Translations under genes and position numbers: made by a program
Notes under the pieces: model-generated
What the model was told of the DNA's origin: nothing
What the model saw: the letters and a program-made list of their open reading frames with translations, nothing else
Database searches by the model: none
In this document: positions 1 through 12,809 of the stretch, one piece after another
How the letters are laid out: each line of letters opens with the position of its first letter
How positions within the stretch are numbered: the first letter of the stretch is position 1
DNA from: Thauera aromatica K172
GTDB taxonomy: Bacteria > Pseudomonadota > Gammaproteobacteria > Burkholderiales > Rhodocyclaceae
DNA length: 64,000 nucleotides
NCBI RefSeq assembly: GCF_003030465.1
Contig: NZ_CP028339.1
Span: 1-64,000 of the forward strand
Reading direction: 5' to 3'

Positions 1-145
1 CGCCCCGCGCTCATGAATGCCGCCTTCCGAGCGCAGCGCAGGCATCCAGCCCCCGACAGACCCGCCGCAAGGCAGCGTTGCGTGCGCATGCGCAGCGATC
101 CGTGCATGCCGAATGAACCTACCCGCCATCCGAAACGACATCGCC

Positions 146-1654
146 GTGACTCAAGATTTCTGGTCCTTCTGCCTGTCGCGCCTTGAACAGGAACTGCCCC
201 AGCAGCAGTTCAACACCTGGATCAAGACCTTGCGGGCCGAAGCCGGCGAAGCCGGCGCGTGGGTACTGCTCGCGCCCAACCGTTTCGTGCTGCAGTGGGT
301 GCGCGAGCGCTACCTGCGCCGCATCCTCGAACTGGGAGAAGAATTCGCCGGCGTGCCGCTGCCGGTCGACCTGCAGCTGCCCGCCGCCGGAACCGCGCGC
401 AGCACACGCTCCGCGGCCACCGCCGGGCCGGCGTCTTCGCCCCCTCCCGGGCCATCGGCAGCGCCCCCCCACGACTCCATCCCGCCGGCCCGTGACGACA
501 CCGCCCCGATGGCGGCCGACGCAGCGGTCGACGACCCCGTTCCGCCCGCTCCCGTGCGCCCCCGGCGCAGCGCCGCGCCGGGGGCCGGCGGCCGGGACGC
601 CGAACCGTCCTCCGGCCTCGAACTCGCCTACGAGAAGACCCGCCTCAACCCGGACTTCACCTTCGACACCCTGGTCACCGGCCGCGCCAACGACCTCGCC
701 CGCGCCGCGGCGATGCAGGTGGCGCAGAATCCCGGCACCTCCTACAACCCGCTGTTCGTCTACGGCGGCGTCGGCCTGGGCAAGACCCACCTCGTGCACG
801 CGATCGGCAACGCCGTGTTCAAGCACAACCCGCGCGCGGTGATCCGCTACGTGCACGTCGAGGACTACTACGCCGACGTCGTGCGCGCCTACCAGCAAAA
901 GAGCTTCGACGCGTTCAAGCGCTATTACCGCTCGCTCGACATGCTGATCATCGACGACATCCAGTTCTTCAACAACAAGAACCGGACGCAGGAAGAGTTC
1001 TTCCACGCCTTCAACGCCCTCACCGAGGCGAGGAAGCAGATCGTCATCACCTGCGACACCTATCCGAAGGACATCCAGGGCCTGGAAGACCGCCTCATTT
1101 CGCGCTTCGACTGGGGCCTGACGGTGCAGATCGAGCCGCCCGAGCTCGAGATGCGCGTCGCCATCCTGAAGAAGAAGGCCGAGGCCCTGCGCGTGATCGT
1201 GGACGACGACGTCGCCTTCCTCATCGCCAAGAACCTGCGCTCGAACGTGCGCGAGCTCGAAGGTGCACTCAACAAGGTCGTCGCCTACGCCCGCTTCCAC
1301 GGCCGCCAGATCGGCCTCGAAGTGGCCAAGGAAGCGCTCAAGGATCTGCTCCACGCGCACAACCGCCAGCTCAGCATCGAGCACATCCAGAAGACCGTCG
1401 CCGACTACTACAAGATCAAGGTCGCCGACATGCACTCGAAAAAGCGCACCCGCGTGATCGCCCGCCCGCGCCAGGTGGCGATGTGGCTGGCGAAGGAACT
1501 CACGCCGATGTCGCTGCCGGCGATCGGCGAAGCCTTTGGCGGCCGCGACCACACCACCGTGCTCCACGCCTGCCGCACGATCACCGAGCTGCGCCTCGGC
1601 GACCACCAGCTCAACCATGACGTTCACGTGCTCACCCAGGTCCTGCGCGGTTGA
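146..1654 (+). CDS. dnaA: chromosomal replication initiator DnaA
   Basis: DnaA is the AAA+ ATPase that binds DnaA boxes at oriC, melts the origin and loads the replicative helicase. The 502-aa reading starts at GTG 146, where the family's conserved N-terminus ([17 protein letters not shown]) begins; the frame is open upstream to position 17, but that extension looks like non-coding sequence. Domain I is about residues 1-85, followed by a Pro/Ala-rich linker to about 165. The Walker A motif GGVGLGKT is near residue 207 and Walker B (IIDDIQ) near 268. The C-terminal helix-turn-helix carries the DnaA signature around [15 protein letters not shown]. dnaN follows 65 bp downstream. The origin may lie just upstream of the window, since the visible 145 bp upstream contain no DnaA box. 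Confidence 0.97.
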   Translation: MTQDFWSFCLSRLEQELPQQQFNTWIKTLRAEAGEAGAWVLLAPNRFVLQWVRERYLRRILELGEEFAGVPLPVDLQLPAAGTARSTRSAATAGPASSPPPGPSAAPPHDSIPPARDDTAPMAADAAVDDPVPPAPVRPRRSAAPGAGGRDAEPSSGLELAYEKTRLNPDFTFDTLVTGRANDLARAAAMQVAQNPGTSYNPLFVYGGVGLGKTHLVHAIGNAVFKHNPRAVIRYVHVEDYYADVVRAYQQKSFDAFKRYYRSLDMLIIDDIQFFNNKNRTQEEFFHAFNALTEARKQIVITCDTYPKDIQGLEDRLISRFDWGLTVQIEPPELEMRVAILKKKAEALRVIVDDDVAFLIAKNLRSNVRELEGALNKVVAYARFHGRQIGLEVAKEALKDLLHAHNRQLSIEHIQKTVADYYKIKVADMHSKKRTRVIARPRQVAMWLAKELTPMSLPAIGEAFGGRDHTTVLHACRTITELRLGDHQLNHDVHVLTQVLRG

Positions 1655-1719
1655 GCCCGAACGCATGCCTTTCGCCTTCCACCGTTTCCCCGATCAACCC
1701 ACTGACCCGGTCTGACGCC

Positions 1720-5392
<3,673 letters not shown>

Positions 5393-5911
5393 GTTGTTGT
5401 AGCGGCGACCATAAACTGGCAAATGGCTAGGCAAATATTGGCAGACGGCCGGGAAGGGGCGGGTGAATCCGATGGGTTCCCTGCCCTTTTCTCGTTGACA
5501 TCGGCATGAATAGGCCTCGACCTCAACCGCGCAATCGCCGCGATCACACGAGTTTGCGGCGACGCGCATCTGTAAGCACTTCCGCTTACTCAACAGCCCC
5601 ACGCTGGATGACCTTCAGGCCGCGCGGTCCTCTCACGCCACACCGGCCGCCCGAAGGCTCCCGACCTGACAGAACCTCCGGAAGCTTGGGAAAAACGAGA
5701 CCCATCAGAACGGAGGTCCCTGCTGCCCACGCCCTTGTCAGGGCGGCTGGCCACGGGGCACGGAACAGGACATTCCCCAATCAATCGAGGTTGAGGACCT
5801 CGAAGAACAGCACCGATGACGATTGCGTCATGGCTATCGCCTGGCATTTGGTCGACAATGCATCGCTATCAAGCCATGTAACAGCATCCGTGCTCAGGGT
5901 AGGTTCTCAAG
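5393..5911. other. Intergenic junction between core replication genes and the R-M operon
   Basis: This 519-bp stretch has no convincing gene. Its base composition is visibly lower in GC than the genes on both sides, and the short open frames here (for example + strand 5506-5931) show neither the C/G third-position bias of neighbouring genes nor a recognisable domain. It probably holds the promoter of the downstream operon and the left edge of the accessory region, but no direct repeat, integrase remnant or attachment site could be pointed to. Confidence 0.5.
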
Positions 5912-8900
5912 ATGTCGAATCCGTTCTTTGATCACCCGATTCTGAACTCCCCGTACGAGCGCCCCTCGCGCCACTGGGAGCTTGACGAATCGGGGCAGCC
6001 GACTCAGCAGGTTCTGGAGACACGCCGCCGGGCCGAGTTCATCACGCCGATCCCGAAGCCCAAGAAACAGAAGAAGTCCCCCAAGCAGCAGGACTTCATC
6101 TTTGACGAGGGTGTGGGGCTCTCGGACACCGCACAGCAGTACGACCCCACGTCGATCATCAACGAGGTACGCAGCCACGTCGACAGTTGGCGTGCGCTCC
6201 CGAATCCGGCGCAATGGCAGGTCACGCCTGAAACAGCCCGACTGCTCCAGCACTGGCGTCACCATGACTTCAACGGCGTCCGCCCATTCTTTTGCCAGGT
6301 CGAAGCGGTCGAGACCGCGATCTGGCTGGCCGAGGTGGCGCCGAGCACCCGGCACGGAAAACGCCTCCTCGAACATCTGGCTGCAGCGAACAAGGATGCC
6401 AACCCCGAGCTGATGCGGCTGGCCCTCAAGCTCGCCACCGGTGCGGGCAAAACGACCGTGATGGCCATGCTGATTGCCTGGCAGACGATCAACGCGGTTC
6501 GCCGCCCAGCCAGCAAGCAATTCACTCGCGGTTTCCTGATCTGCGCACCGGGCCTCACCATCAAGGATCGTCTGCGCGTGCTGCAGCCGCACGACCCGGA
6601 TAGCTATTACAAGGACCGGGAGCTGGTACCCAGCGACCTGCTCGATGACCTGGGCCGCGCCAAGATCGTCATCACCAACTACCACGCCTTCAAGCTGCGC
6701 GAGCGCATCGACATCTCCAAGGGCGGACGGCAGCTCCTCAAAGGCCGCACGGGTGAAGACATCGTCACCACCGAGACGGAAGGCCAGATGCTTCAGCGCG
6801 TCATGCCCGACCTCATGGGCATGAAGAACGTCCTCGCCATCAACGACGAAGCACATCACTGCTACCGGGAGAAGCCAAAGGAGGCAGACGACGAGGACCT
6901 CAAAGGCGACGAGAAGAAGGAGGCCGAGCGGAATAACGAGGCTGCACGGCTGTGGATCTCCGGCCTGGAGGCGGTGAATCGCAAGCTCGGGTTGCAGCGG
7001 GTCATCGATCTGTCTGCCACGCCCTTCTTCCTGCGCGGTTCAGGCTATGCCGAAGGCACCCTGTTTCCATGGACGATGAGCGACTTTTCACTGATGGACG
7101 CCATCGAGTGCGGAATCGTCAAGCTGCCGCGCGTGCCCGTGGCCGAGAACATCCCCGGTGACGAGCTGCCGGTATTCCGCAACCTGTGGGAAAACATCCG
7201 CAAGGACATGCCCAAGAAGGGGCGCGGCGCCAATCAGGAGCTCGACCCACTCAAGCTTCCAACCCGCCTGCAGACTGCGCTGCAAGCACTCTACGGCCAC
7301 TACGAGAAGACCTTCAGGCTCTGGGAAGATGCCGGCATCGGTGTGCCACCCTGCTTCATCGTGGTCTGCCAGAACACCGCCATTTCGAAGCTCGTCTACG
7401 ACTTCATTTCCGGCTTTCACCGCAAGAACGACGACGGCTCCACGACCCTGGAGAACGGACGCCTGCCGCTGTTCCGCAACTTCGACGAAACGACCGGCAA
7501 CCCGCTACCGCGCCCCAACACGCTGCTGATCGACAGCGAGCAGCTCGAAGCCGGCGATGCGCTGGACGACAAATTCCACGAGATGGCGGCCGACGAGATC
7601 GAGCGCTTCCGCCGCGAGATCGTCGAGCGCACCGGTGATGCCCGCGCGGGAGACAACATCACCGACCAGGAACTCCTGCGGGAAGTCATGAACACCGTAG
7701 GCAAGGCCGGGCAGCTCGGTGGCAGCATCCGCTGCGTGGTTTCCGTTTCGATGCTGACCGAGGGCTGGGATGCCAACACCGTCACCCACGTGCTCGGCAT
7801 CCGCGCCTTCGGCACCCAGTTGCTCTGCGAGCAGGTCATTGGGCGAGCCCTGCGTCGCCAGTCGTACGAACTTAACGAAGAAGGGCTCTTCAATGTCGAA
7901 TATGCCGATGTGTTCGGCATCCCGTTCGACTTCACGGCAAAACCGGTGATCGGTCCGCCCCAGCCGCCGCGCGAAACCATACAGGTCAAGGCGATCCGCC
8001 CGGAACGCGACGCCCTGGAGATCGTCTTCCCGCGCGTGGAAGGCTATCGCGTCGAGCTCCCGGAAGAACGTCTCGTGGCGAAGTTCAACGAAGACTCGAC
8101 GCTCACACTGACCCCAGATCTCGTCGGCCCCTGCGAAACACGCAACGAGGGCATCATCGGCGAGGGCGTCAACCTCACGGTCGAGCACCTTGGCGACGTC
8201 CGCTCGTCGACGCTGCTCTTTCACCTCACCCAGCGGCTGATCTACACCAAGTGGCGCGACCCGGGTGAAGAGCCCAAGCTGCACCTCTTCGGTCAGCTCA
8301 AGCGCATCGCCAAGGAATGGCTGGACCATCACCTCGAATGCAAGGGTGGCACGTATCCGGCGCAGTTGATGTATCAGGAGCTGGCCGACATGGCCTGCAA
8401 CAAAATCACCAACGCGATCACCGCCAACTTTCTCGGTGTCCGCCCAATCAAGGCACTGCTCGACCCCTACAACCCCACCGGCTCAACCCGCCACGTACGC
8501 TTCAACACGTCCAAAGCGGACCGTTGGCAGACCAGTTCCAGGCATTGCCACATCAACTGGGTGGTCCTCGATAGCGACTGGGAGGCCGAATTCTGCCGGG
8601 TGGCGGAAAAACACGCCAAGGTGCGTGCCTACGTCAAGAACCACGGCCTCGGCTTCGAGGTGCCATACCGCTATGGCTCGGAAACCCGCAAGTATCTGCC
8701 CGACTTCATCGTACTGGTGGATGACGGCAAGGGGCCAGATGATCTCCTGCATCTGGTGGTCGAGATCAAGGGCTACCGGCGCGAGGACGCGAAGGAAAAG
8801 AAATCCACCATGGATACCTACTGGGTGCCTGGCGTGAATCATCTAGGCACCTATGGTCGCTGGGCATTCGCAGAGTTCACTGATGTTTTCCAGATGCAGG

Positions 8901-8980
8901 ACGACTTCGCCAAGAAGGTCGAGAACGAGTTCAACAAGATGATCGAGGCGGCAGTCAACACCGACGCCGAGAGAGCATAA
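5912..8980 (+). CDS. Type III-like restriction subunit (BPTD_3080-type helicase-nuclease)
   Basis: The 1022-aa protein is predicted to be the restriction subunit of a two-subunit R-M system, coupling ATP-driven translocation to DNA cleavage. The SF2 helicase core has Walker A LATGAGKT at residues 174-181 and a DEAH box at 312-315. A later helicase block contains SMLTEGWDANTVTHVLGIRAFG and the arginine-finger-like QVIGRALRR. The C-terminal nuclease shows a PD-(D/E)XK signature: YLPDF with Asp931, then VVEIKGYR with Glu951 and Lys953. The methyltransferase gene starts 2 bp after the stop, so the two are translationally linked. Family naming is from recall of proteins of this size and pairing. 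Codon use is less GC-extreme than in gyrB, consistent with acquisition. Confidence 0.9.
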   Translation: MSNPFFDHPILNSPYERPSRHWELDESGQPTQQVLETRRRAEFITPIPKPKKQKKSPKQQDFIFDEGVGLSDTAQQYDPTSIINEVRSHVDSWRALPNPAQWQVTPETARLLQHWRHHDFNGVRPFFCQVEAVETAIWLAEVAPSTRHGKRLLEHLAAANKDANPELMRLALKLATGAGKTTVMAMLIAWQTINAVRRPASKQFTRGFLICAPGLTIKDRLRVLQPHDPDSYYKDRELVPSDLLDDLGRAKIVITNYHAFKLRERIDISKGGRQLLKGRTGEDIVTTETEGQMLQRVMPDLMGMKNVLAINDEAHHCYREKPKEADDEDLKGDEKKEAERNNEAARLWISGLEAVNRKLGLQRVIDLSATPFFLRGSGYAEGTLFPWTMSDFSLMDAIECGIVKLPRVPVAENIPGDELPVFRNLWENIRKDMPKKGRGANQELDPLKLPTRLQTALQALYGHYEKTFRLWEDAGIGVPPCFIVVCQNTAISKLVYDFISGFHRKNDDGSTTLENGRLPLFRNFDETTGNPLPRPNTLLIDSEQLEAGDALDDKFHEMAADEIERFRREIVERTGDARAGDNITDQELLREVMNTVGKAGQLGGSIRCVVSVSMLTEGWDANTVTHVLGIRAFGTQLLCEQVIGRALRRQSYELNEEGLFNVEYADVFGIPFDFTAKPVIGPPQPPRETIQVKAIRPERDALEIVFPRVEGYRVELPEERLVAKFNEDSTLTLTPDLVGPCETRNEGIIGEGVNLTVEHLGDVRSSTLLFHLTQRLIYTKWRDPGEEPKLHLFGQLKRIAKEWLDHHLECKGGTYPAQLMYQELADMACNKITNAITANFLGVRPIKALLDPYNPTGSTRHVRFNTSKADRWQTSSRHCHINWVVLDSDWEAEFCRVAEKHAKVRAYVKNHGLGFEVPYRYGSETRKYLPDFIVLVDDGKGPDDLLHLVVEIKGYRREDAKEKKSTMDTYWVPGVNHLGTYGRWAFAEFTDVFQMQDDFAKKVENEFNKMIEAAVNTDAERA

Positions 8981-8982
8981 CC

Positions 8983-11772
8983 ATGGCCACGCAATCCACC
9001 ACCAAGTCCGTCGACGCCATCAAGCACGACGACGCAAAGCGCAAGAACATCCCCACCGCCGAATACCAGTCGGTGCTGGACGACCACGAGAAAACCCCCA
9101 AACAGGTGCGCTACCCGCGCAACACCGATCTCGACCCGCAGCTGGTCTGGCGTGGCAAGGACGAGCAGGACTGGTCCGACCTCGTCGTCCATGCACCGCC
9201 CCTCTACATTCAGGAAAAGGTGCACCCGAAGGCACTCATCGACGATTTGCTGCGCGAATCGCGGGAACGGGAGCATGAGCAGGGCCAGGCAACCCCGGAC
9301 CTCTTTTCCGACTTCAATGGCATTCCAAAGGACGCCGACAAGACCGAGTTCTACCAGCACGACCAGAACTGGACCAACCGCATGATCCTCGGCGACAGCC
9401 TGCAGGTCATGGCCAGCCTCGCCGAGCGCGAGGGCCTGCGCGGCAAGGTGCAGTGCATCTACTTCGATCCGCCCTACGGCATCAAATTCAACAGCAACTT
9501 TCAGTGGTCGACGACCAGCCGCGACATAACAGACGGTAATGCTGAACACATTACCCGTGAACCAGAGCAGGTCAAGGCGTTTCGAGATACATGGCGAGAT
9601 GGGATACATAGCTACCTGACCTACCTGCGCGATCGCCTGATCGTGGCGCGCGATCTGTTGGCAGATTCAGGTTCGATCTTCGTACAAATATCAAACGAGA
9701 ATGTTCATCGCGTAAGAAGCGTTCTCGATGAGGTATTTGGCGATGAGAACTGTGTTGCAACCATAGCGTTTAAGAAGGCATCCCCGGAAACTCGAACGAT
9801 CAAGAACGCCTTCAATTACATACTTTGGTATTCCAAACGAATCGAACAGGTGAAGGTTCGAAAACTTTTTCGACAACGCGAAATGTCGGATGGGACGACG
9901 GAAGACCCCAAGAAGCTTGCGTTATGGGCCGTGCTGCCCGATGGGTCGCAAAGGCCTCTGTCTACCGAAGAGAAGCGCGAGGAAGTGCCATTACCAGAAG
10001 GGACAGCTGTTTTTCGAGCAGACAAGGTGCGCGACTCAGGGCGCATTGAGGACCGTGTCTTTCCATTTAATTTTCGCGGGGAAACCCTCGGGTCGGGAGA
10101 TAAGCACTGTTGGCGGGGAGACCTGGAGGAGATGCAGCGTCTGAAGCGCGCGGATCGACTCCTGCGAACTCGAGAGACTCTTGCATACAAGTATTTTCTT
10201 TCCGACAACTGGGGTGTAGAGCGCACAAACGTATGGGAAGACACTGCGGGTAAGATTCCAGACATGAGATACGTCGTCGAGACAAACGAAAAAATTGTTG
10301 CTCGATGCTTGATGCTCGCGACGGACCCCGGCGACCTCGTTCTCGACCCGACCTGCGGTTCCGGCACCACCGCCTATGTCGCCGAACAATGGGGCCGCCG
10401 CTGGATCACGATCGACACGTCCCGCGTTGCGCTCGCCCTGGCCCGAGCCCGCATCATGGGCGCACGCTATCCTTATTACGTACTCGCAGACTCCCGCGAA
10501 GGTCAGTTGAAAGAAGCGGAAGTCACCCGCAGCGCGCCGAGCACGCAACCGACCTACGGCAACATCCGCCACGGCTTCGTCTACGAACGGGTACCACACA
10601 TCACGCTGAAATCGATCGCCAACAACGTCGAGATCGACGTGATCTGGGACAAGTGGCAGGAGAGGCTGGAGCCGCTGCGCGAACAACTGAACGCGACGCT
10701 GAAAAAATCCTGGCAGGAATGGGAAATTCCGCGCTACCCCGAGGCCATATGGCCGGACGCAGCTGAGCGGCTTCACGCCGACTGGTGGCAAGCTCGCATC
10801 GCGCGGCAGAAGGAAATCGACGCCTCCATTGCTGCCAAAGCCGACTTCGAATACCTCTACGACAAGCCCTACGAGAACAGGAAGGCCGTGCGCGTGGCCG
10901 GCCCCTTCACCGTCGAGAGCCTGTCCCCACACCGCGTGCTCGGCGTAGATGAGGACGATGAACTGATCGACACCCTGCGCGAGCCGGGCGCGGACTACGC
11001 CGCCAAGCAGTCCTTCCCGCAGATGATCCTGGAGAACCTCAAGACCGCCGGGGTGCAGCAGGCGCACAAGGAAAACCGCATCAGCTTTACTTCGCTAACC
11101 GCTTGGCCTGGCGAGTTGGTGTGCGCGGAAGGCCGCTATCTGGAAGGGGAAGGGAACGAAAAGCGCGCCGCCATCTTCATCGGCCCGGAGTTCGGCACCG
11201 TGCAGCGCGCCGATCTGGTCGAAGCGGCAAGGGAAGCCGCCGACGCCGGCTTCGACGTGCTGATCGCCTGCGCCTTCAACTTCGAGGCCCATACCACAGA
11301 GTTTTCCAAGCTTGGCAAGCTGCCGGTGCTCAAGGCGCGCATGAACGCCGACCTGCACATGGCCGAAGACCTGAAGAACACCGGCAAGGGCAACTTGTTC
11401 GTGATCTTTGGCGAGCCGGACATCGACCTGATCCCCGAAGGAGATCTGCTGCGCGTGAAGGTGAACGGCGTAGACGTATTCAAGCCTCAGACCGGCGAAG
11501 TCATCAGCGACGGCGCCGACGGGATCGCCTGCTGGTTTATCGACACCGACTACAACCAGGAGAGCTTCTTCGTCCGCCACGCCTACTTCCTCGGCGCGAG
11601 CGACCCCTACAAGGCACTGAAGACCACCCTGAAGGCTGAGATTGACGTAGAAGCGTGGGCCTCGCTGAACAGCGACACCTCGCGCCCGTTCGGCAAACCG
11701 AAGTCCGGACGGATCGCCGTGAAGGTCATCAATCACCTAGGCGATGAGGTGATGAAGGTATTCAGGGTTTGA
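8983..11772 (+). CDS. Type III-like modification DNA methyltransferase (Mod)
   Basis: The 929-aa protein is predicted to methylate adenine (or N4 of cytosine) and to supply target recognition for the restriction subunit encoded upstream. Motif IV (FDPPYG) lies at residues 161-166 and the SAM-binding motif I (LDPTCGSGTTAY) at about 453-464. IV before I is the beta-class order seen in type III Mod subunits. The sequence between these motifs (nucleotides about 9,520-10,320) is clearly AT-richer than the rest of the gene, as expected for a horizontally exchanged target recognition domain. A long C-terminal region (about residues 560-929) has no motif I can name; it contains IGPEFGTVQRADLVEAAREA. 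The stop codon overlaps an alternative TTG start of the HNH gene. Confidence 0.9.
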   Translation: MATQSTTKSVDAIKHDDAKRKNIPTAEYQSVLDDHEKTPKQVRYPRNTDLDPQLVWRGKDEQDWSDLVVHAPPLYIQEKVHPKALIDDLLRESREREHEQGQATPDLFSDFNGIPKDADKTEFYQHDQNWTNRMILGDSLQVMASLAEREGLRGKVQCIYFDPPYGIKFNSNFQWSTTSRDITDGNAEHITREPEQVKAFRDTWRDGIHSYLTYLRDRLIVARDLLADSGSIFVQISNENVHRVRSVLDEVFGDENCVATIAFKKASPETRTIKNAFNYILWYSKRIEQVKVRKLFRQREMSDGTTEDPKKLALWAVLPDGSQRPLSTEEKREEVPLPEGTAVFRADKVRDSGRIEDRVFPFNFRGETLGSGDKHCWRGDLEEMQRLKRADRLLRTRETLAYKYFLSDNWGVERTNVWEDTAGKIPDMRYVVETNEKIVARCLMLATDPGDLVLDPTCGSGTTAYVAEQWGRRWITIDTSRVALALARARIMGARYPYYVLADSREGQLKEAEVTRSAPSTQPTYGNIRHGFVYERVPHITLKSIANNVEIDVIWDKWQERLEPLREQLNATLKKSWQEWEIPRYPEAIWPDAAERLHADWWQARIARQKEIDASIAAKADFEYLYDKPYENRKAVRVAGPFTVESLSPHRVLGVDEDDELIDTLREPGADYAAKQSFPQMILENLKTAGVQQAHKENRISFTSLTAWPGELVCAEGRYLEGEGNEKRAAIFIGPEFGTVQRADLVEAAREAADAGFDVLIACAFNFEAHTTEFSKLGKLPVLKARMNADLHMAEDLKNTGKGNLFVIFGEPDIDLIPEGDLLRVKVNGVDVFKPQTGEVISDGADGIACWFIDTDYNQESFFVRHAYFLGASDPYKALKTTLKAEIDVEAWASLNSDTSRPFGKPKSGRIAVKVINHLGDEVMKVFRV

Positions 11773-11774
11773 TC

Positions 11775-12809
11775 ATGGCTACCGATCGCGATCGAGAACT
11801 CGAGGCGCTTCGCCCGCAACATGAGGGGCGAGTCATGGATTTGGTCGAGGCCGCAGGCGTCGATGTCTCTCAGTGGGCTTTCCGGAAAGACGGCTCTCCG
11901 GTTCAGAATCCCGCTGCAAATCCAAACTATTGCTACGAATGGGCATTCGGGGGTAACGGCGAACCGAACCTCCTGTGCGTTTGGCATCGGTCGATGTCGG
12001 TGTCGGATGGCCTGATCGTCTACGAAGACTGCATCCGAGATCTCGCATTGAAGTTGGATCGGGTCGCCATCGATCGGACGAATCCCGCGCACGTCAAGTC
12101 GCGCGCCCGTGACCAGGCGAAACGCGCGCGCGGATTCGATTCATTGCTGCAACGCGCCTTTCGACGATCGGAGCCTGTGCGGATCATCGTCCTGCAGGGC
12201 GAGCAGAGGGCGGCGGTTGAAGTGGGCTGGGAGACCGCCACGGTGAGATTCCGGCGGCTCGACGACGTCGAGTGGTATGTCCATGCATATGACGACGATG
12301 GCTCCTTCCGAATCGTCAGAGGCGTGCCACGAGCCGACAATGCCGAGGCGACCGAAGCGGATGACGAAGGTACGTCGCCAGATGTCGATGAAAACGACTC
12401 CGCCCCCGAGCCGCCCCCAGTCCCTTACCTTGACCAGTTTTCCATTCCCGATGCGCCTGAACGACGTGAAAATACCGGCACATCCTTCAACCGATCTGCC
12501 GAAGTGAGACGTGCCACCTTGGCCCGAGCGGCCGGGGTCTGCGAGTTCTGCGGGTGTGCCGGCTTCAAGACAGCCTCAGGTGGAGTCTACCTCGAGACCC
12601 ATCACGTTGTGCCCCTGGCGGAAGATGGTCCGGACGTCGAATGGAACGTGGTTGCCATCTGCCCGAATGATCACCGCCGGGCACATCATGGCGAAGACCG
12701 GGACATACTTTTCGATTCGCTCACGGCAGCCCTGATAAACCGGTACCCACAGGCAAGAGAAATCCTTGAGACTCTTCGGACACGTCGCGCAACACAGGGA
12801 GTCACCTGA
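11775..12809 (+). CDS. HNH endonuclease-domain protein
   Basis: The product is a 344-aa protein whose C-terminal third is a zinc-ribbon HNH nuclease module: CEFCGC, then ETHHVVPLAEDG and VVAICPNDHRRAHH, giving the Cys pairs and the paired histidines of the family. The N-terminal about 190 residues match nothing I recognise; residues about 200-230 are acidic and low-complexity, like a linker. The start is ATG 11775, 2 bp after the methyltransferase stop; an in-frame TTG at 11769 would overlap it. The stop codon overlaps the ATG of the next gene (TGATG at 12807). The spacing argues that it belongs to the R-M operon, perhaps as an accessory nuclease. That role is inferred. Confidence 0.85.
   Translation: MATDRDRELEALRPQHEGRVMDLVEAAGVDVSQWAFRKDGSPVQNPAANPNYCYEWAFGGNGEPNLLCVWHRSMSVSDGLIVYEDCIRDLALKLDRVAIDRTNPAHVKSRARDQAKRARGFDSLLQRAFRRSEPVRIIVLQGEQRAAVEVGWETATVRFRRLDDVEWYVHAYDDDGSFRIVRGVPRADNAEATEADDEGTSPDVDENDSAPEPPPVPYLDQFSIPDAPERRENTGTSFNRSAEVRRATLARAAGVCEFCGCAGFKTASGGVYLETHHVVPLAEDGPDVEWNVVAICPNDHRRAHHGEDRDILFDSLTAALINRYPQAREILETLRTRRATQGVT

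Noticed and set aside
1-145. oriC at the left edge
   Set aside because: No DnaA box or AT-rich segment in the visible 145 bp; any origin near dnaA would be outside the window.
5506-5931. 141-codon frame before the restriction gene
   Set aside because: No domain, no coding bias and overlaps the true start of the restriction subunit.
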